Origin: DASQYE01 sp036389315
GTDB taxonomy: Bacteria; Acidobacteriota; Blastocatellia; Pyrinomonadales; Pyrinomonadaceae
Length of the DNA stretch: 64,000 nt
Direction of reading: 5' to 3'
Assembly (NCBI GenBank): GCA_036389315.1
Contig: DASVQF010000003.1
Span: 48,608 to 112,607 of the forward strand
The notes beneath the pieces were generated by a model. That model was not told where the DNA came from and made no database searches. It was given only the letters and a program-made list of their open reading frames with translations. Numbering within the stretch: the first letter of the stretch is position 1; every line of letters begins with the position of its first letter. Below, one piece after another: positions 43,888 to 51,726 of the stretch. The translations under genes and the position numbers were made by a program.

Positions 43888-45366
43888 TCAATATAGATTT
43901 CCTTCGCGCTTGCGGCCCGTGTAGTCAACGTAGACGACCTTCAGCTCCGTGTAGAAGTCCAGGGCCGTGGAGCCTTGCTCGCGGTCGCCTATACCTGTGG
44001 CCTTGATGCCGCCGAAGGGGATGTGGGCTTCGCCGCCGGTCGTCGGCGAGTTGATGTGCGTCATGCCGGTTTCGATCTCGTCTACGAAGCGGAAGATGCG
44101 CGTCGCGTCGTTGGTGAAGATCGAAGAGGAGAGCCCGTACTCGGAATCGTTGGCGACCATCATCGCCTCGTCAAAGTCGCGCACGCGAAGCACCGAGAGG
44201 ACTGGCCCAAAAACTTCTTCGCGCGCGATACGCATCTCGGGCGTGACGTGATCGAAGACGGTCGGGCGCACGAAGTAACCTTTATCGAGCCCGTCGCCCG
44301 TGGCGCGCTCGCCGCCCGTGGCGAGCGTTGCGCCGTCTTCGCGCCCGATGTCTATGTAGCTCAGGACGGTCTTGAACTGGCTCTCGTCAACGCTTGGGCC
44401 CATCTCCGTTTGCGGGTCATCGCCCGGCCCGATCCTCATCCCTTCGGCGCGCGCGACGATGCGGCGGACGAACTCGTCTGCCACTTCACCCACGACTACG
44501 GCGCGGCTCGTGGCAGTACAACGTTGGCCCGAGGAGCCGAACGCGCCCTGCGCCGTGGACTCGACGGCCAAGTCCATGTCCGCGTCTTCGAGGACGACGA
44601 CAGGGTTCTTGCCGCCCATCTCGCACTGCACTTTCGCGCCGCGCCGCGAGACCTGCTCGTAGAGTCTGATGCCTACTTCGTTCGAGCCCGTGAAGGAGAC
44701 GGCTTTGACCGCCGGGTGCGAGATGATCTCGTCGCCAGCCTCCGAGCCTGAGCCCAGGACAAGGTTGAGCACGCCTTTCGGGATGCCGGCTTCGGCGAAA
44801 ATCTCCGTCAGGCGAACGGCCGTCGCGGGCGTCAAAGAGGCAGGCTTGAAGACGACCGTGTTTCCGGCGACGAGCGCGGGCGCGATCTTCCAGACCGGGA
44901 TGGCAACGGGAAAGTTCCAGGGCGTCACGCAGGCGACGACGCCGAGCGGCTGCTTGATCGTGTAAGCGAAGTTGGCGGGAAGCTCTGATTGAATCGTCTC
45001 GCCGTTCAGGCGGCGCGCTTCGCCCGCGCAGAACTCCGCGACGTTGATCGAACGTTGCAGCTCGCCGCGCGATTCGCTCAAGGTCTTGCCCTCTTCGCGC
45101 GTCAGGAGTTGGGCCAGCGCCTCTTTCTCTTCCTCCATCAGGCGGGCGGCGCGCGCGACGATGCGGCCGCGCGCTGGCGCAGGCGTTCGTCGCCATTCGC
45201 GAAAGGCTTCGCTGGCGGCCTCGACGGCGCGACGGGCCTCTTCGCGCGTCGCCTGCCGAACCTGGCCCAGCACGTCGTCCGTATTCGCCGGATTGCGATT
45301 CTCAGCCGTTTTCTGAGAAACTGATTCAAGCCACTCACCGTTAATGAAGTTGCGATAGACTGTCAT
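43888..45366 (-). CDS. NAD(P)-dependent aldehyde dehydrogenase
   Basis: 492-residue ALDH. VACVTPWNFPVAIPVWKIAPAL (cofactor site), FTGSNEVG, the catalytic Glu in CEMGGKNPVVVLEDAD and catalytic Cys in FGSSGQRCTATSR. The last motif is closest to alpha-ketoglutaric semialdehyde dehydrogenases; CoA-acylating methylmalonate semialdehyde dehydrogenases normally have GQRCMAL. In this operon the expected substrate is malonate semialdehyde (or its methyl analogue), which would be an unassigned specificity for this branch. ATG 45366 is preferred over an upstream start because MTVYRNFINGEWLES is the family N-terminus. It is probably the first gene of the operon. Confidence 0.88.
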   Translation of the reverse strand: MTVYRNFINGEWLESVSQKTAENRNPANTDDVLGQVRQATREEARRAVEAASEAFREWRRTPAPARGRIVARAARLMEEEKEALAQLLTREEGKTLSESRGELQRSINVAEFCAGEARRLNGETIQSELPANFAYTIKQPLGVVACVTPWNFPVAIPVWKIAPALVAGNTVVFKPASLTPATAVRLTEIFAEAGIPKGVLNLVLGSGSEAGDEIISHPAVKAVSFTGSNEVGIRLYEQVSRRGAKVQCEMGGKNPVVVLEDADMDLAVESTAQGAFGSSGQRCTATSRAVVVGEVADEFVRRIVARAEGMRIGPGDDPQTEMGPSVDESQFKTVLSYIDIGREDGATLATGGERATGDGLDKGYFVRPTVFDHVTPEMRIAREEVFGPVLSVLRVRDFDEAMMVANDSEYGLSSSIFTNDATRIFRFVDEIETGMTHINSPTTGGEAHIPFGGIKATGIGDREQGSTALDFYTELKVVYVDYTGRKREGNLY

Positions 45367-45521
45367 AGGCGCATCTGATCTGCGGCCCGGCGAATATCGC
45401 GGGCCATAAATAACGAAAGCTGTGCCGGGCACTGAATTGTCCGAGGCGTGGCGCTCAAGTCTCGACCTTCCGGCAAGGGAAGTGGTGACTCAAGCAAGAC
45501 TTAACTATATCATAGACGGCT

Positions 45522-47081
45522 ATGATTGAAAGCGAAAACATGACCGCACGAGGCCATTCAAACGAACCCGCGTCTTTGCGCGAGCTGCTCGAAAGCCGCG
45601 CCCGTCGAGCGCCCGACAAGCTCTTTCTCTTCTCGGAGGCGGACGCGCGCCGCTATACTTACGCGCAATTCGACGCGGCAGTCAACCGCGCGGCCCACCT
45701 GCTCGTCGAGCGCGTCGAAGTGGCGAAGGGCGATAAGGTCGGCCTGCTGATGCCGAATAGCGTCGAATACATCATCGCCTATTTCGCCTGCTTCAAGCTG
45801 GGCGCAATCGCCGGGCCGATCAACTCGCTCCTCAAGACGCAGGAACTCTCTTACGTACTGGCCAACTCGGAAGCCAAAGCACTCCTTGTGCATTCGGAGC
45901 TCAGGCCGCGAGTGGACGCGATAGAAGCGGAGCTGCCAGACCTCCGGCACGTCATAGAGTTCGACGACGAGGCCCGTGTGACGGCAGAGTTTCGCGAAGT
46001 GGGCCCACCGCCCGAGGTTTCCATAGAGACGGAGACGGAGGCGATTATCATCTACACTTCGGGGACGACTGGGAGGCCGAAGGGCTGTCTGCTGACGCAC
46101 GGAAACCTGATTGCCAACGCCAGGCAGATCAAGAACTGGCTCGGCTTTACCGAGCGCGACAGGCTCTTGACCGTGATGCCGCTCTTTCACATGAATGCCG
46201 TCTCTGTGACGACTATGACGCCGCTCTACGCAGGAGGCTCGACGGTGGTGAGCCCGCGCTTTTCGGCCTCGCGTTTCTGGAAGATCATCTCCGATTACGA
46301 GGTGACTTCGTTCGGCAGCGTGGCGACGATGCTGGCGCGTCTTTTGAGCGCCTACCCCGAAGGCGTCCCCGCAGGGCTCAAGACCGATCAGTTGCGCTTC
46401 GCCATGTGCGGCTCAGCGCCCGTGCCCGCCGAAATCCTCAAGCGTTTTGAAGAGACCTTCAACTGCCTGGTGATCGAAGGCTACGGTCTTTCGGAATCCA
46501 CCTGCCGCTCGACCTTCAATCCGCCGGATGAGCGACGACGGCCCGGCTCCTGCGGCATGCCCATCGGCAACGAGATGAAAGTCGTGGACGAAGAAGACCG
46601 CGAAGTCTCTGACGGGCAATTGGGAGAGATAGTGCTGCGCGGCGAAAATATTCTGAAGGGCTATTACAAGAATGAAGCTGCGACGAGGGAGGCTTTTCGT
46701 CACGGCTGGTTTCACACGGGCGACATAGGCTACAGGGACACGGATGGCTTCTTCTACATCGTTGACCGCAAGTCGGACATGATTATTCGCGGCGGCGAGA
46801 ACATCTACCCGCGCGAGATAGACGAGGTGCTCTACAGTCACCCGGCGGTCGCGGCCGCAGCGACCATAGGCGTGCCGGACTCTGTCTACGGCGAAGAGGT
46901 CGCGGCCTTCATCGTGCTCAAGGAGGGGGCGCGGGCGACCGAGGACGAGATCATAGCCTACTGCCGCGAGCGCCTGGCCGACTACAAGTGCCCGAAGTCC
47001 GTGCACTTCGTCGCGGAGATTCCGAAAGGGCCGACGGGCAAGCTTTTGAAGCGCGAGCTGTCCAGACAATATTCGGAATAA
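45522..47081 (+). CDS. AMP-forming acyl-CoA synthetase (long-chain fatty acid CoA ligase type)
   Basis: 519-residue member of the ANL superfamily. Motifs: IIYTSGTTGRPKGCLLTHGN (P-loop), GYGLSESTCRS, YRDTDGFFYIVDRKSDMIIRGGENIYPREID (hinge and A8), and GPTGKLLKREL with the C-terminal catalytic Lys. It activates a carboxylic acid with ATP and CoA. The substrate cannot be read. It is divergent from the aldehyde dehydrogenase across 155 bases; a link to the pyrimidine operon (e.g. malonate or 3-hydroxypropionate activation) is possible but unsupported. ATG 45540 is an alternative start. It is followed directly by a heptamer inverted repeat. Confidence 0.9.
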   Translation: MIESENMTARGHSNEPASLRELLESRARRAPDKLFLFSEADARRYTYAQFDAAVNRAAHLLVERVEVAKGDKVGLLMPNSVEYIIAYFACFKLGAIAGPINSLLKTQELSYVLANSEAKALLVHSELRPRVDAIEAELPDLRHVIEFDDEARVTAEFREVGPPPEVSIETETEAIIIYTSGTTGRPKGCLLTHGNLIANARQIKNWLGFTERDRLLTVMPLFHMNAVSVTTMTPLYAGGSTVVSPRFSASRFWKIISDYEVTSFGSVATMLARLLSAYPEGVPAGLKTDQLRFAMCGSAPVPAEILKRFEETFNCLVIEGYGLSESTCRSTFNPPDERRRPGSCGMPIGNEMKVVDEEDREVSDGQLGEIVLRGENILKGYYKNEAATREAFRHGWFHTGDIGYRDTDGFFYIVDRKSDMIIRGGENIYPREIDEVLYSHPAVAAAATIGVPDSVYGEEVAAFIVLKEGARATEDEIIAYCRERLADYKCPKSVHFVAEIPKGPTGKLLKRELSRQYSE

Positions 47082-47163
47082 AGGATGAAGGATGAAGGCG
47101 GAAGGATGAATAAGAAGCAGTTCTGTCTTTTATTCATCCTTCACCTTGCGGCCTTCATCTTTG
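47082..47163. repeat. Heptamer-type inverted repeat after the acyl-CoA synthetase gene
   Basis: The left arm (47082-47111) contains variants of GATGAAG/GGAAGGAT. The right arm (47131-47163) is TTCATCC/TTCACCT/TTCATCT heptamers. AAGGATGAATAA on the left pairs perfectly over 12 bases. It begins one base after the stop codon and ends at TTTTATATG (ATG 47171), although only a six-codon frame follows. It is therefore a case of the element without a gene behind it. Confidence 0.82.
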
Positions 47164-47595
47164 CTTTTATATGGAATGGGCCCACCTTTAGTAATTTCCT
47201 GTTCCTGCCCATTTGACAAGAGGACGCGACTGGCTTAGAGTACGCTTTCTTTTTGAAGTTGCACCTGAGCACTGCCGGCGCGCGTACGAGGCCGCTTGAT
47301 CGCGCGCGCGTGCCAGCCTGTTGAAAGAATGTAGTTGCCGCTAAGAACGACCCTGGGTTTCCCTTCCGTTCGATAGCCACTGCTCAGTTGAATCTAAGTC
47401 GGCGTGGGCCGGACGTGCCCCGAAGGGTAATGTCTCTCGGGCCCGCCCCGTTTTCTGTTCTGCTAAGAACAGGAACGTCCCTTGTTCATGCGTTAGCAGC
47501 AGGAGCCCGCATAGAGGTTGGCTCCTCAAACATTTCAACCATGCGCTTCGCGCCTCCCGTGCTCGAAGCGCCTTGCCCCGAGGAGAAAGAAGAAT
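47164..47595 (+). promoter_or_regulatory. Promoter and long structured 5' leader of the secreted protein gene
   Basis: TTGACA (47213-47218), 17-base spacer, TAGAGT (47236-47241) gives a transcript with a leader of about 350 bases and no convincing gene. Within it CTGCTAA (47460-47466) pairs with TTAGCAG (47493-47499), and inside that GAACA (47467-47471) pairs with TGTTC (47483-47487), a two-stage hairpin. A strong ribosome-binding site GAGGAGAAAG ends nine bases before the start codon. I could not match a known riboswitch. Confidence 0.5.
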
Positions 47596-48447
47596 ATGAA
47601 ATTTACTAGATTGTTCGTGTTCGCTCTTATAGCCGCCATTGCCGCCATCGGCGTCAGCACCCTTAGCAGCCGTGCAGCCGATTGCACCAGAACCGTCATC
47701 ACCGAAGAAGACATCACTCGGCAGGCCGAGAACACGCCGCCGACAGATAACTGGGTGCTCTACACGCGCGGCGCGGGCACGGGCGCTTTCCACACGGGCC
47801 CGGCCACGCCGCCCTCCGGCGTTGGCAGCCTAGAGACGATCACGCCGACCGGCGCTGACAAAGTCTTTTTGTTCAACTACGACCACGTGGGCACGAAGCT
47901 GGCCGACATAGACAAGCTGGGCTACGCCACTTACCGCGTCTCCGGCGCATCGCCGAATCAGGTTCCGGCCATCAACATACAGGTTGACATCAACGGCGGC
48001 ACGCTCAACGCGGGCGAGTTCACGACGCTGGTCTTCGAGCCTGTCTACAACACGAACCAGGGTGCGATTGTTGACGGCCAGTGGCAGACCTGGGATGCCT
48101 ACAACGGCGGCAATGCCATCTGGTGGTCGTCGCGCGCCATCCCGGGCGTCTGCGCCTCTGATTGCTTCGTCACCTGGAACCAGATCCTCGCGTCCAACCC
48201 GAACGCGACCATCGTCGGCGGCTTCGGCATCAATCAGGGAAGCGGCAATCCGGCGCTGACGGCCTCTTCGGACGTGCTCACGATTGGGTCGAACGGCGAC
48301 TGCATCACCTACGACTTCGAGCCCTTCCGCGTAGCGGCGACCAGGGACGATTGCAAGAACGGCGGCTACAACAACGTCAAGGACGCGCAGGGCAACCCGT
48401 TCAAGAATCAGGGCCAGTGCATTCAGTTCGTCAACACAGGCAAGTAA
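47596..48447 (+). CDS. Secreted protein with C-terminal CKNGG/FKNQG cysteine motif
   Basis: 283 residues. A signal peptide (1-27, LFVFALIAAIAAIGV, cleavage near SSRAAD) is followed by a beta-rich domain (about 30-235) in which the sequence TPPTDNWVLYTRGAGTG and TTLVFEPVYNT suggest a carbohydrate-binding-like or jelly-roll fold. The C-terminal 30 residues are DDCKNGGYNN...FKNQGQCIQFVNTGK. The same tail ends the next gene's product. Four cysteines in the body (two in CASDC) suggest disulfides. Function unknown; extracellular location is supported by the signal peptide. It has its own promoter and UUCG-loop terminator. Confidence 0.8.
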   Translation: MKFTRLFVFALIAAIAAIGVSTLSSRAADCTRTVITEEDITRQAENTPPTDNWVLYTRGAGTGAFHTGPATPPSGVGSLETITPTGADKVFLFNYDHVGTKLADIDKLGYATYRVSGASPNQVPAINIQVDINGGTLNAGEFTTLVFEPVYNTNQGAIVDGQWQTWDAYNGGNAIWWSSRAIPGVCASDCFVTWNQILASNPNATIVGGFGINQGSGNPALTASSDVLTIGSNGDCITYDFEPFRVAATRDDCKNGGYNNVKDAQGNPFKNQGQCIQFVNTGK

Positions 48448-48479
48448 GCGAAGGTCAGCCTTAACCTGCTTTGTTCAAG

Positions 48480-48515
48480 AGAGAGAGCCTCCGATTCGTC
48501 GGGGGCTTTCTCTTT
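48480..48515 (+). terminator. Intrinsic terminator with UUCG loop
   Basis: A 15-bp stem with two G-U pairs, 48480-48494 with 48499-48513, around a TTCG tetraloop (48495-48498), followed by TTTAG. It is 32 bases after the stop codon. Confidence 0.88.
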
Positions 48516-48905
48516 AGTAAATTGGCCCGGATAAGTGGAAGGAGCGCCTGATTAAGCGTTTGCACGTCTTGAAGATTGACAAGTCAGGCCAACTACATTA
48601 AAGTGCGCGCCGCATTTCTGTTAAAGCCGCTTTCTTTCAAACGGCACGCATGCCGTCACAAAAAGTCTCGTCTGTGAGCGCCGCTAAGCAATACCCGACT
48701 TGACCCTCGCAATCTCAAGTTACGACAAGGCGAGGTCGTAACTCCGTCCAATCATGCACTGCGGAGCATATTTTGACCCCGGTGGTCGTGTGAAAATCGT
48801 GACCATTACCCATCCATCTCTCTTTAACCACCCGTGTCGGAGGTTTACGAATCCTTCTGCGTGCGGCGGGGTGGTTTTAGCCCCCATCTCTCGAAAGGAG
48901 AGTTT
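48516..48905 (+). promoter_or_regulatory. Promoter and structured leader of the beta-helix protein gene
   Basis: TTGACA (48576-48581), 17-base spacer, TAAAGT (48599-48604), near-identical in layout to the promoter at 47213. The roughly 300-base leader holds a perfect 9-bp hairpin AGTTACGAC (48718-48726), loop AAGGCGAG, GTCGTAACT (48735-48743). The nonamer GCCGCTAAG occurs in this leader (about 48681) and in that of the neighbouring gene (about 47338). The ribosome-binding site AAAGGAG lies six bases before the ATG. No gene is seen in the 390 bases. Confidence 0.5.
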
Positions 48906-50159
48906 ATGAGCTTCAAAAGAACAGCGTTGTTAACGGCATTGGCTTTCTCTTTAGCGCTTGGCTTCATGGCGATGAGCCCGCGCAGGACGGCCAGGGCGGC
49001 GGGCCCTGTCTGCACTGTGCCGGGCGATTACGCTACGATTCAGGCGGCGGTCAACGACGCGGGCTGCCTGACGATCAACGTCGCGCCGGGCGCGTACGCC
49101 GAGAACATAAGCATCGGCCGCTCTCTCACCCTCAACGGTGCTCAGGCGGGCAACGCCTTCGGAGGCAGAACCTTTGCCGGTGCCGGTGAATCGACCATCA
49201 CCGGCCAGATCACCATCCAGGCGGCGGGCGTCACCATAGACGGCTTTTCAATCACCCACCCCGGAGTAGCGGATGCCGCCTTCGGAATCGTGGTCAAGAC
49301 GGCCGGAAACGGGGCCGTCATCAAAAACAACATCATCGACTCGGTCAGCAGCACGATTACCACCAGCCAGGGCACTGCGCAGGGCATCTATCTCGAAAAC
49401 GGCCCCGACAACGTCTCTATCCTCGACAACCTGATTAGAAATATTCAGAGCGACCGCTCGGCCAAGGGCGTCCTCATTGGCGACAGCGCGGCCAGCAACC
49501 CGAGCCTGAACATCCTGATCGAAGGCAATACGATTGAGGACATCACGAGCACTACGCGCGGAGCCTACGGCGTGCAGGTCAATAACGGAGCCTCCACAGC
49601 GCCGTCTGCCACGGGCTACACGGAGGTCACCGTCAAGGACAACATCATAGACGACCTGACGGGCGGCGGCTGGGCCCACGCCGTCGGCCTCGAAGGCGAT
49701 ACGCCCGTCGCTATTGTGACCGGCAACTGTATCAGCGACGTGATTGATCTGACTCCGAGCGTGCCGGAAGATGCGATTGCCGTCTGGTTCGAGGCCGATC
49801 CCAGCTTCGGCTCGGCCGAGGTTCATCAGAACAACTTCACCAACGTCTCCTACGGAATCGCCGTCCATCCGGCGCTGACCACTGCCTTCCCCTCCGCAGT
49901 GGTTGACGGCGAGAACAATTGGTGGGGCTCATCGAGCGGGCCCGGCCCCGTTGGCCCAGGCACGGGTGCTAAGGTGAGCCCCGGCGTTGATTACAGTCCG
50001 TGGCTGATTGCGCCCGCGCTCGGCGGAGCCTGCGGCGGCGAGGAGGCCACAAGCAAAGATCAATGCAAGAACGGCGGCTGGCAGAACTTCTTCCGCGCCA
50101 ACGGCACTTCCTTCAAGAACCAGGGCGACTGTATCCAGTACGTCAACACAGAAAAGTAA
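48906..50159 (+). CDS. Secreted parallel beta-helix protein with C-terminal CKNGG/FKNQG motif
   Basis: 417 residues. Signal peptide (1-30), then a right-handed beta-helix of the pectate-lyase/NosD type: the capping sequence CTVPGDYATIQAAVNDAG and rungs of VTIDGFSITHPG, AVIKNNIID, VSILDNLIRNIQS, ILIEGNTIEDITS, VTVKDNIIDDLTGG, then ENNWWGSSSGP, a hallmark of such surface proteins. The tail KDQCKNGGWQN...FKNQGDCIQYVNTEK duplicates that of the gene before. No catalytic motif is evident; a polysaccharide-binding or adhesive role is plausible. ATG 48906 follows AAAGGAG. Terminator downstream. Confidence 0.85.
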   Translation: MSFKRTALLTALAFSLALGFMAMSPRRTARAAGPVCTVPGDYATIQAAVNDAGCLTINVAPGAYAENISIGRSLTLNGAQAGNAFGGRTFAGAGESTITGQITIQAAGVTIDGFSITHPGVADAAFGIVVKTAGNGAVIKNNIIDSVSSTITTSQGTAQGIYLENGPDNVSILDNLIRNIQSDRSAKGVLIGDSAASNPSLNILIEGNTIEDITSTTRGAYGVQVNNGASTAPSATGYTEVTVKDNIIDDLTGGGWAHAVGLEGDTPVAIVTGNCISDVIDLTPSVPEDAIAVWFEADPSFGSAEVHQNNFTNVSYGIAVHPALTTAFPSAVVDGENNWWGSSSGPGPVGPGTGAKVSPGVDYSPWLIAPALGGACGGEEATSKDQCKNGGWQNFFRANGTSFKNQGDCIQYVNTEK

Positions 50160-50177
50160 GCGAGCGGTGATCGAAGG

Positions 50178-50219
50178 GAGAAGGGGGCGAGGTCTGACGT
50201 GGCTTCGCCCCTTCTCTTT
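50178..50219 (+). terminator. Intrinsic terminator after the beta-helix gene
   Basis: GAGAAGGGG (50178-50186) pairs with CCCCTTCTC (50208-50216), extended by CGAGG/CTTCG with one bulged G, then TTTA. It is 19 bases after the stop codon. Confidence 0.78.
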
Positions 50220-50251
50220 ACCGGCTGCGGGGAAGTGAGAACCCGTGGTTA

Positions 50252-50262
50252 TGATATATAAT
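50252..50262 (+). promoter_or_regulatory. Extended -10 promoter of the cupin gene
   Basis: TGATA followed by TATAAT (50257-50262) in an AT-rich island. No good -35 is visible, but a TG lies upstream of the hexamer. It supports a start at ATG 50299 rather than the GTG at 50245, which would lie upstream of the transcript. Confidence 0.5.
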
Positions 50263-50298
50263 CGGCGTCGAAGGTCGCGCGAAAGGATAAGAGAGCGG

Positions 50299-50682
50299 AT
50301 GGCTGAGGTGCAGAAGGTGGAAGCGGCGACGGATGTCTCGCCGCGATTTGATCGTCGCCCGTGGGGCACATTCACCGTGCTGGACGAGGGCGAGGGCTAT
50401 AAGGTCAAGCGCATAGAGGTGCTGGCGGGGAAGCGTTTGAGTTATCAGCGGCACTCGCGCCGCGCTGAGCACTGGATGATCGTCGGCGGCGTGGGAAAGA
50501 TCACGCTCGACGACCGGGAGCTGACGCTTCGTACGGGCGAGACCGTGGACATCCCCGTGGGGGCCGCGCACAGGGTTGAGAATCCCGGTACTGAGCTGCT
50601 CGTCTTCATAGAGATTCAGCGCGGCGACTACCTGGGCGAAGATGACATCGTGCGCTTGCAGGATGACTTTAACCGCAGTTAG
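50299..50682 (+). CDS. Stand-alone cupin of the mannose-6-phosphate isomerase type II family
   Basis: 127-residue cupin matching the C-terminal isomerase domain of ManC/AlgA proteins: RPWGTFTVLDEGEGYKVKRIEV, GKRLSYQRHSRRAEHWMIVGGVGKITLDD (metal-binding His and Glu), IPVGAAHRVENPG (last His) and LVFIEIQRGDYLGEDDIVRLQDDF. It probably isomerises mannose 6-phosphate and fructose 6-phosphate. The GTG at 50245 would add a basic tail but lies upstream of the likely transcription start. It precedes UDP-glucuronate decarboxylase by 27 bases, so the two supply sugars for envelope polysaccharide. Confidence 0.85.
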   Translation: MAEVQKVEAATDVSPRFDRRPWGTFTVLDEGEGYKVKRIEVLAGKRLSYQRHSRRAEHWMIVGGVGKITLDDRELTLRTGETVDIPVGAAHRVENPGTELLVFIEIQRGDYLGEDDIVRLQDDFNRS

Positions 50683-50709
50683 CCTGCCGGAGGGAGAGAA
50701 AACCATTTT

Positions 50710-51669
50710 ATGAGGATACTCATCACGGGCGGCGCAGGTTTCATCGGCTCGCACCTTTCAGAGCGGCTGCTCGGCGAAGGCCACGAAGTCATCTGCCTCG
50801 ACAATTTCTTTACCGGACGGCGCGAGAACGTCTTTCATCTCCTGGACAACCCGCGCTTCGAGCTACTGCGTCACGACATCATCGAGCCCATCCTGCTCGA
50901 AGTAGATCAAATCTATAACCTGGCCTGTCCGGCCTCGCCCATTCATTACCAATTCAACCCGGTCAAGACTGTTAAGACGAGCGTCATGGGCGCAATCAAC
51001 ATGCTCGGCCTCGCCAAGCGCGTCCGCGCCCGCATCCTTCAGGCTTCGACCTCAGAGGTCTACGGCGACCCGCTGGTGCATCCGCAGACAGAAGACTACT
51101 GGGGCAACGTCAACCCGGTTGGGATCAGATCATGTTACGACGAAGGGAAGCGGATCGCCGAGACTTTGATGATGGATTACCACCGTCAGAACAATGTCGA
51201 CATCAGGATTGCGCGCATCTTCAATACCTATGGGCCCAGAATGCTTGAGAATGACGGGCGCGTGGTCTCCAACTTCATAGTGCAGGCGCTCAGGGGCGAG
51301 CCGCTGACCGTCTACGGCCAGGGCGAGCAGACGCGCTCCTTCTGCTACGTGGACGATCTGGTCGAGGGCTTAATCAGGTTGATGAATACGGACGGTGTGC
51401 ATGACCCTGTGAACCTGGGTAATCCGGTGGAGTTTTCTATCCGCGAGCTGGCCGAGGAAGTGGCGCGCATCTGCGGCTTGCAGGCCGAGCTCAAGTACTG
51501 CCCCTTGCCGCAGGACGACCCCAAGCAGCGCAAGCCGGATATTACTCGCGCGCAGCAGTTGCTCGCGTGGCAGCCCCGAATCCCTTTGCGCGAAGGTCTC
51601 GGCCACACGGTCGCCTACTTTGCCGCGCGTCAGAACGCCTTGACGACGGGCGGCGCTGTGGCAGGATAG
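50710..51669 (+). CDS. uxs: UDP-glucuronic acid decarboxylase (UDP-xylose synthase)
   Basis: 319-residue extended SDR. GGAGFIGSHL (NAD-binding), CLDNFFTGRRENV, YNLACPASPIHYQFNPVKT and the catalytic SCYDEGKR (Tyr-x-x-x-Lys) are those of the Uxs group that decarboxylates UDP-glucuronate to UDP-xylose. RIARIFNTYGPRM is also typical. It follows the cupin; the ribosome-binding site GGAGGGAG is close. Fits nucleotide-sugar supply for surface glycans. Confidence 0.95.
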   Translation: MRILITGGAGFIGSHLSERLLGEGHEVICLDNFFTGRRENVFHLLDNPRFELLRHDIIEPILLEVDQIYNLACPASPIHYQFNPVKTVKTSVMGAINMLGLAKRVRARILQASTSEVYGDPLVHPQTEDYWGNVNPVGIRSCYDEGKRIAETLMMDYHRQNNVDIRIARIFNTYGPRMLENDGRVVSNFIVQALRGEPLTVYGQGEQTRSFCYVDDLVEGLIRLMNTDGVHDPVNLGNPVEFSIRELAEEVARICGLQAELKYCPLPQDDPKQRKPDITRAQQLLAWQPRIPLREGLGHTVAYFAARQNALTTGGAVAG

Positions 51670-51726
51670 AGAGACGTGTGCGGGCTCAGGGCGGGCCAGC
51701 GCCGGGACTCAGGCGGAGAGCGCGAA

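Noticed and set aside
47341..47793. Minus-strand 150-codon open frame opposite the secreted protein gene
   Set aside because: Covers the leader and start of a gene with a clear signal peptide, promoter and ribosome-binding site on the plus strand; no recognisable protein features.
47242..48905. c-di-GMP (GEMM) or other known riboswitch in the two long leaders
   Set aside because: I could not find the conserved core sequences or tetraloop-receptor pattern; only simple hairpins are visible.
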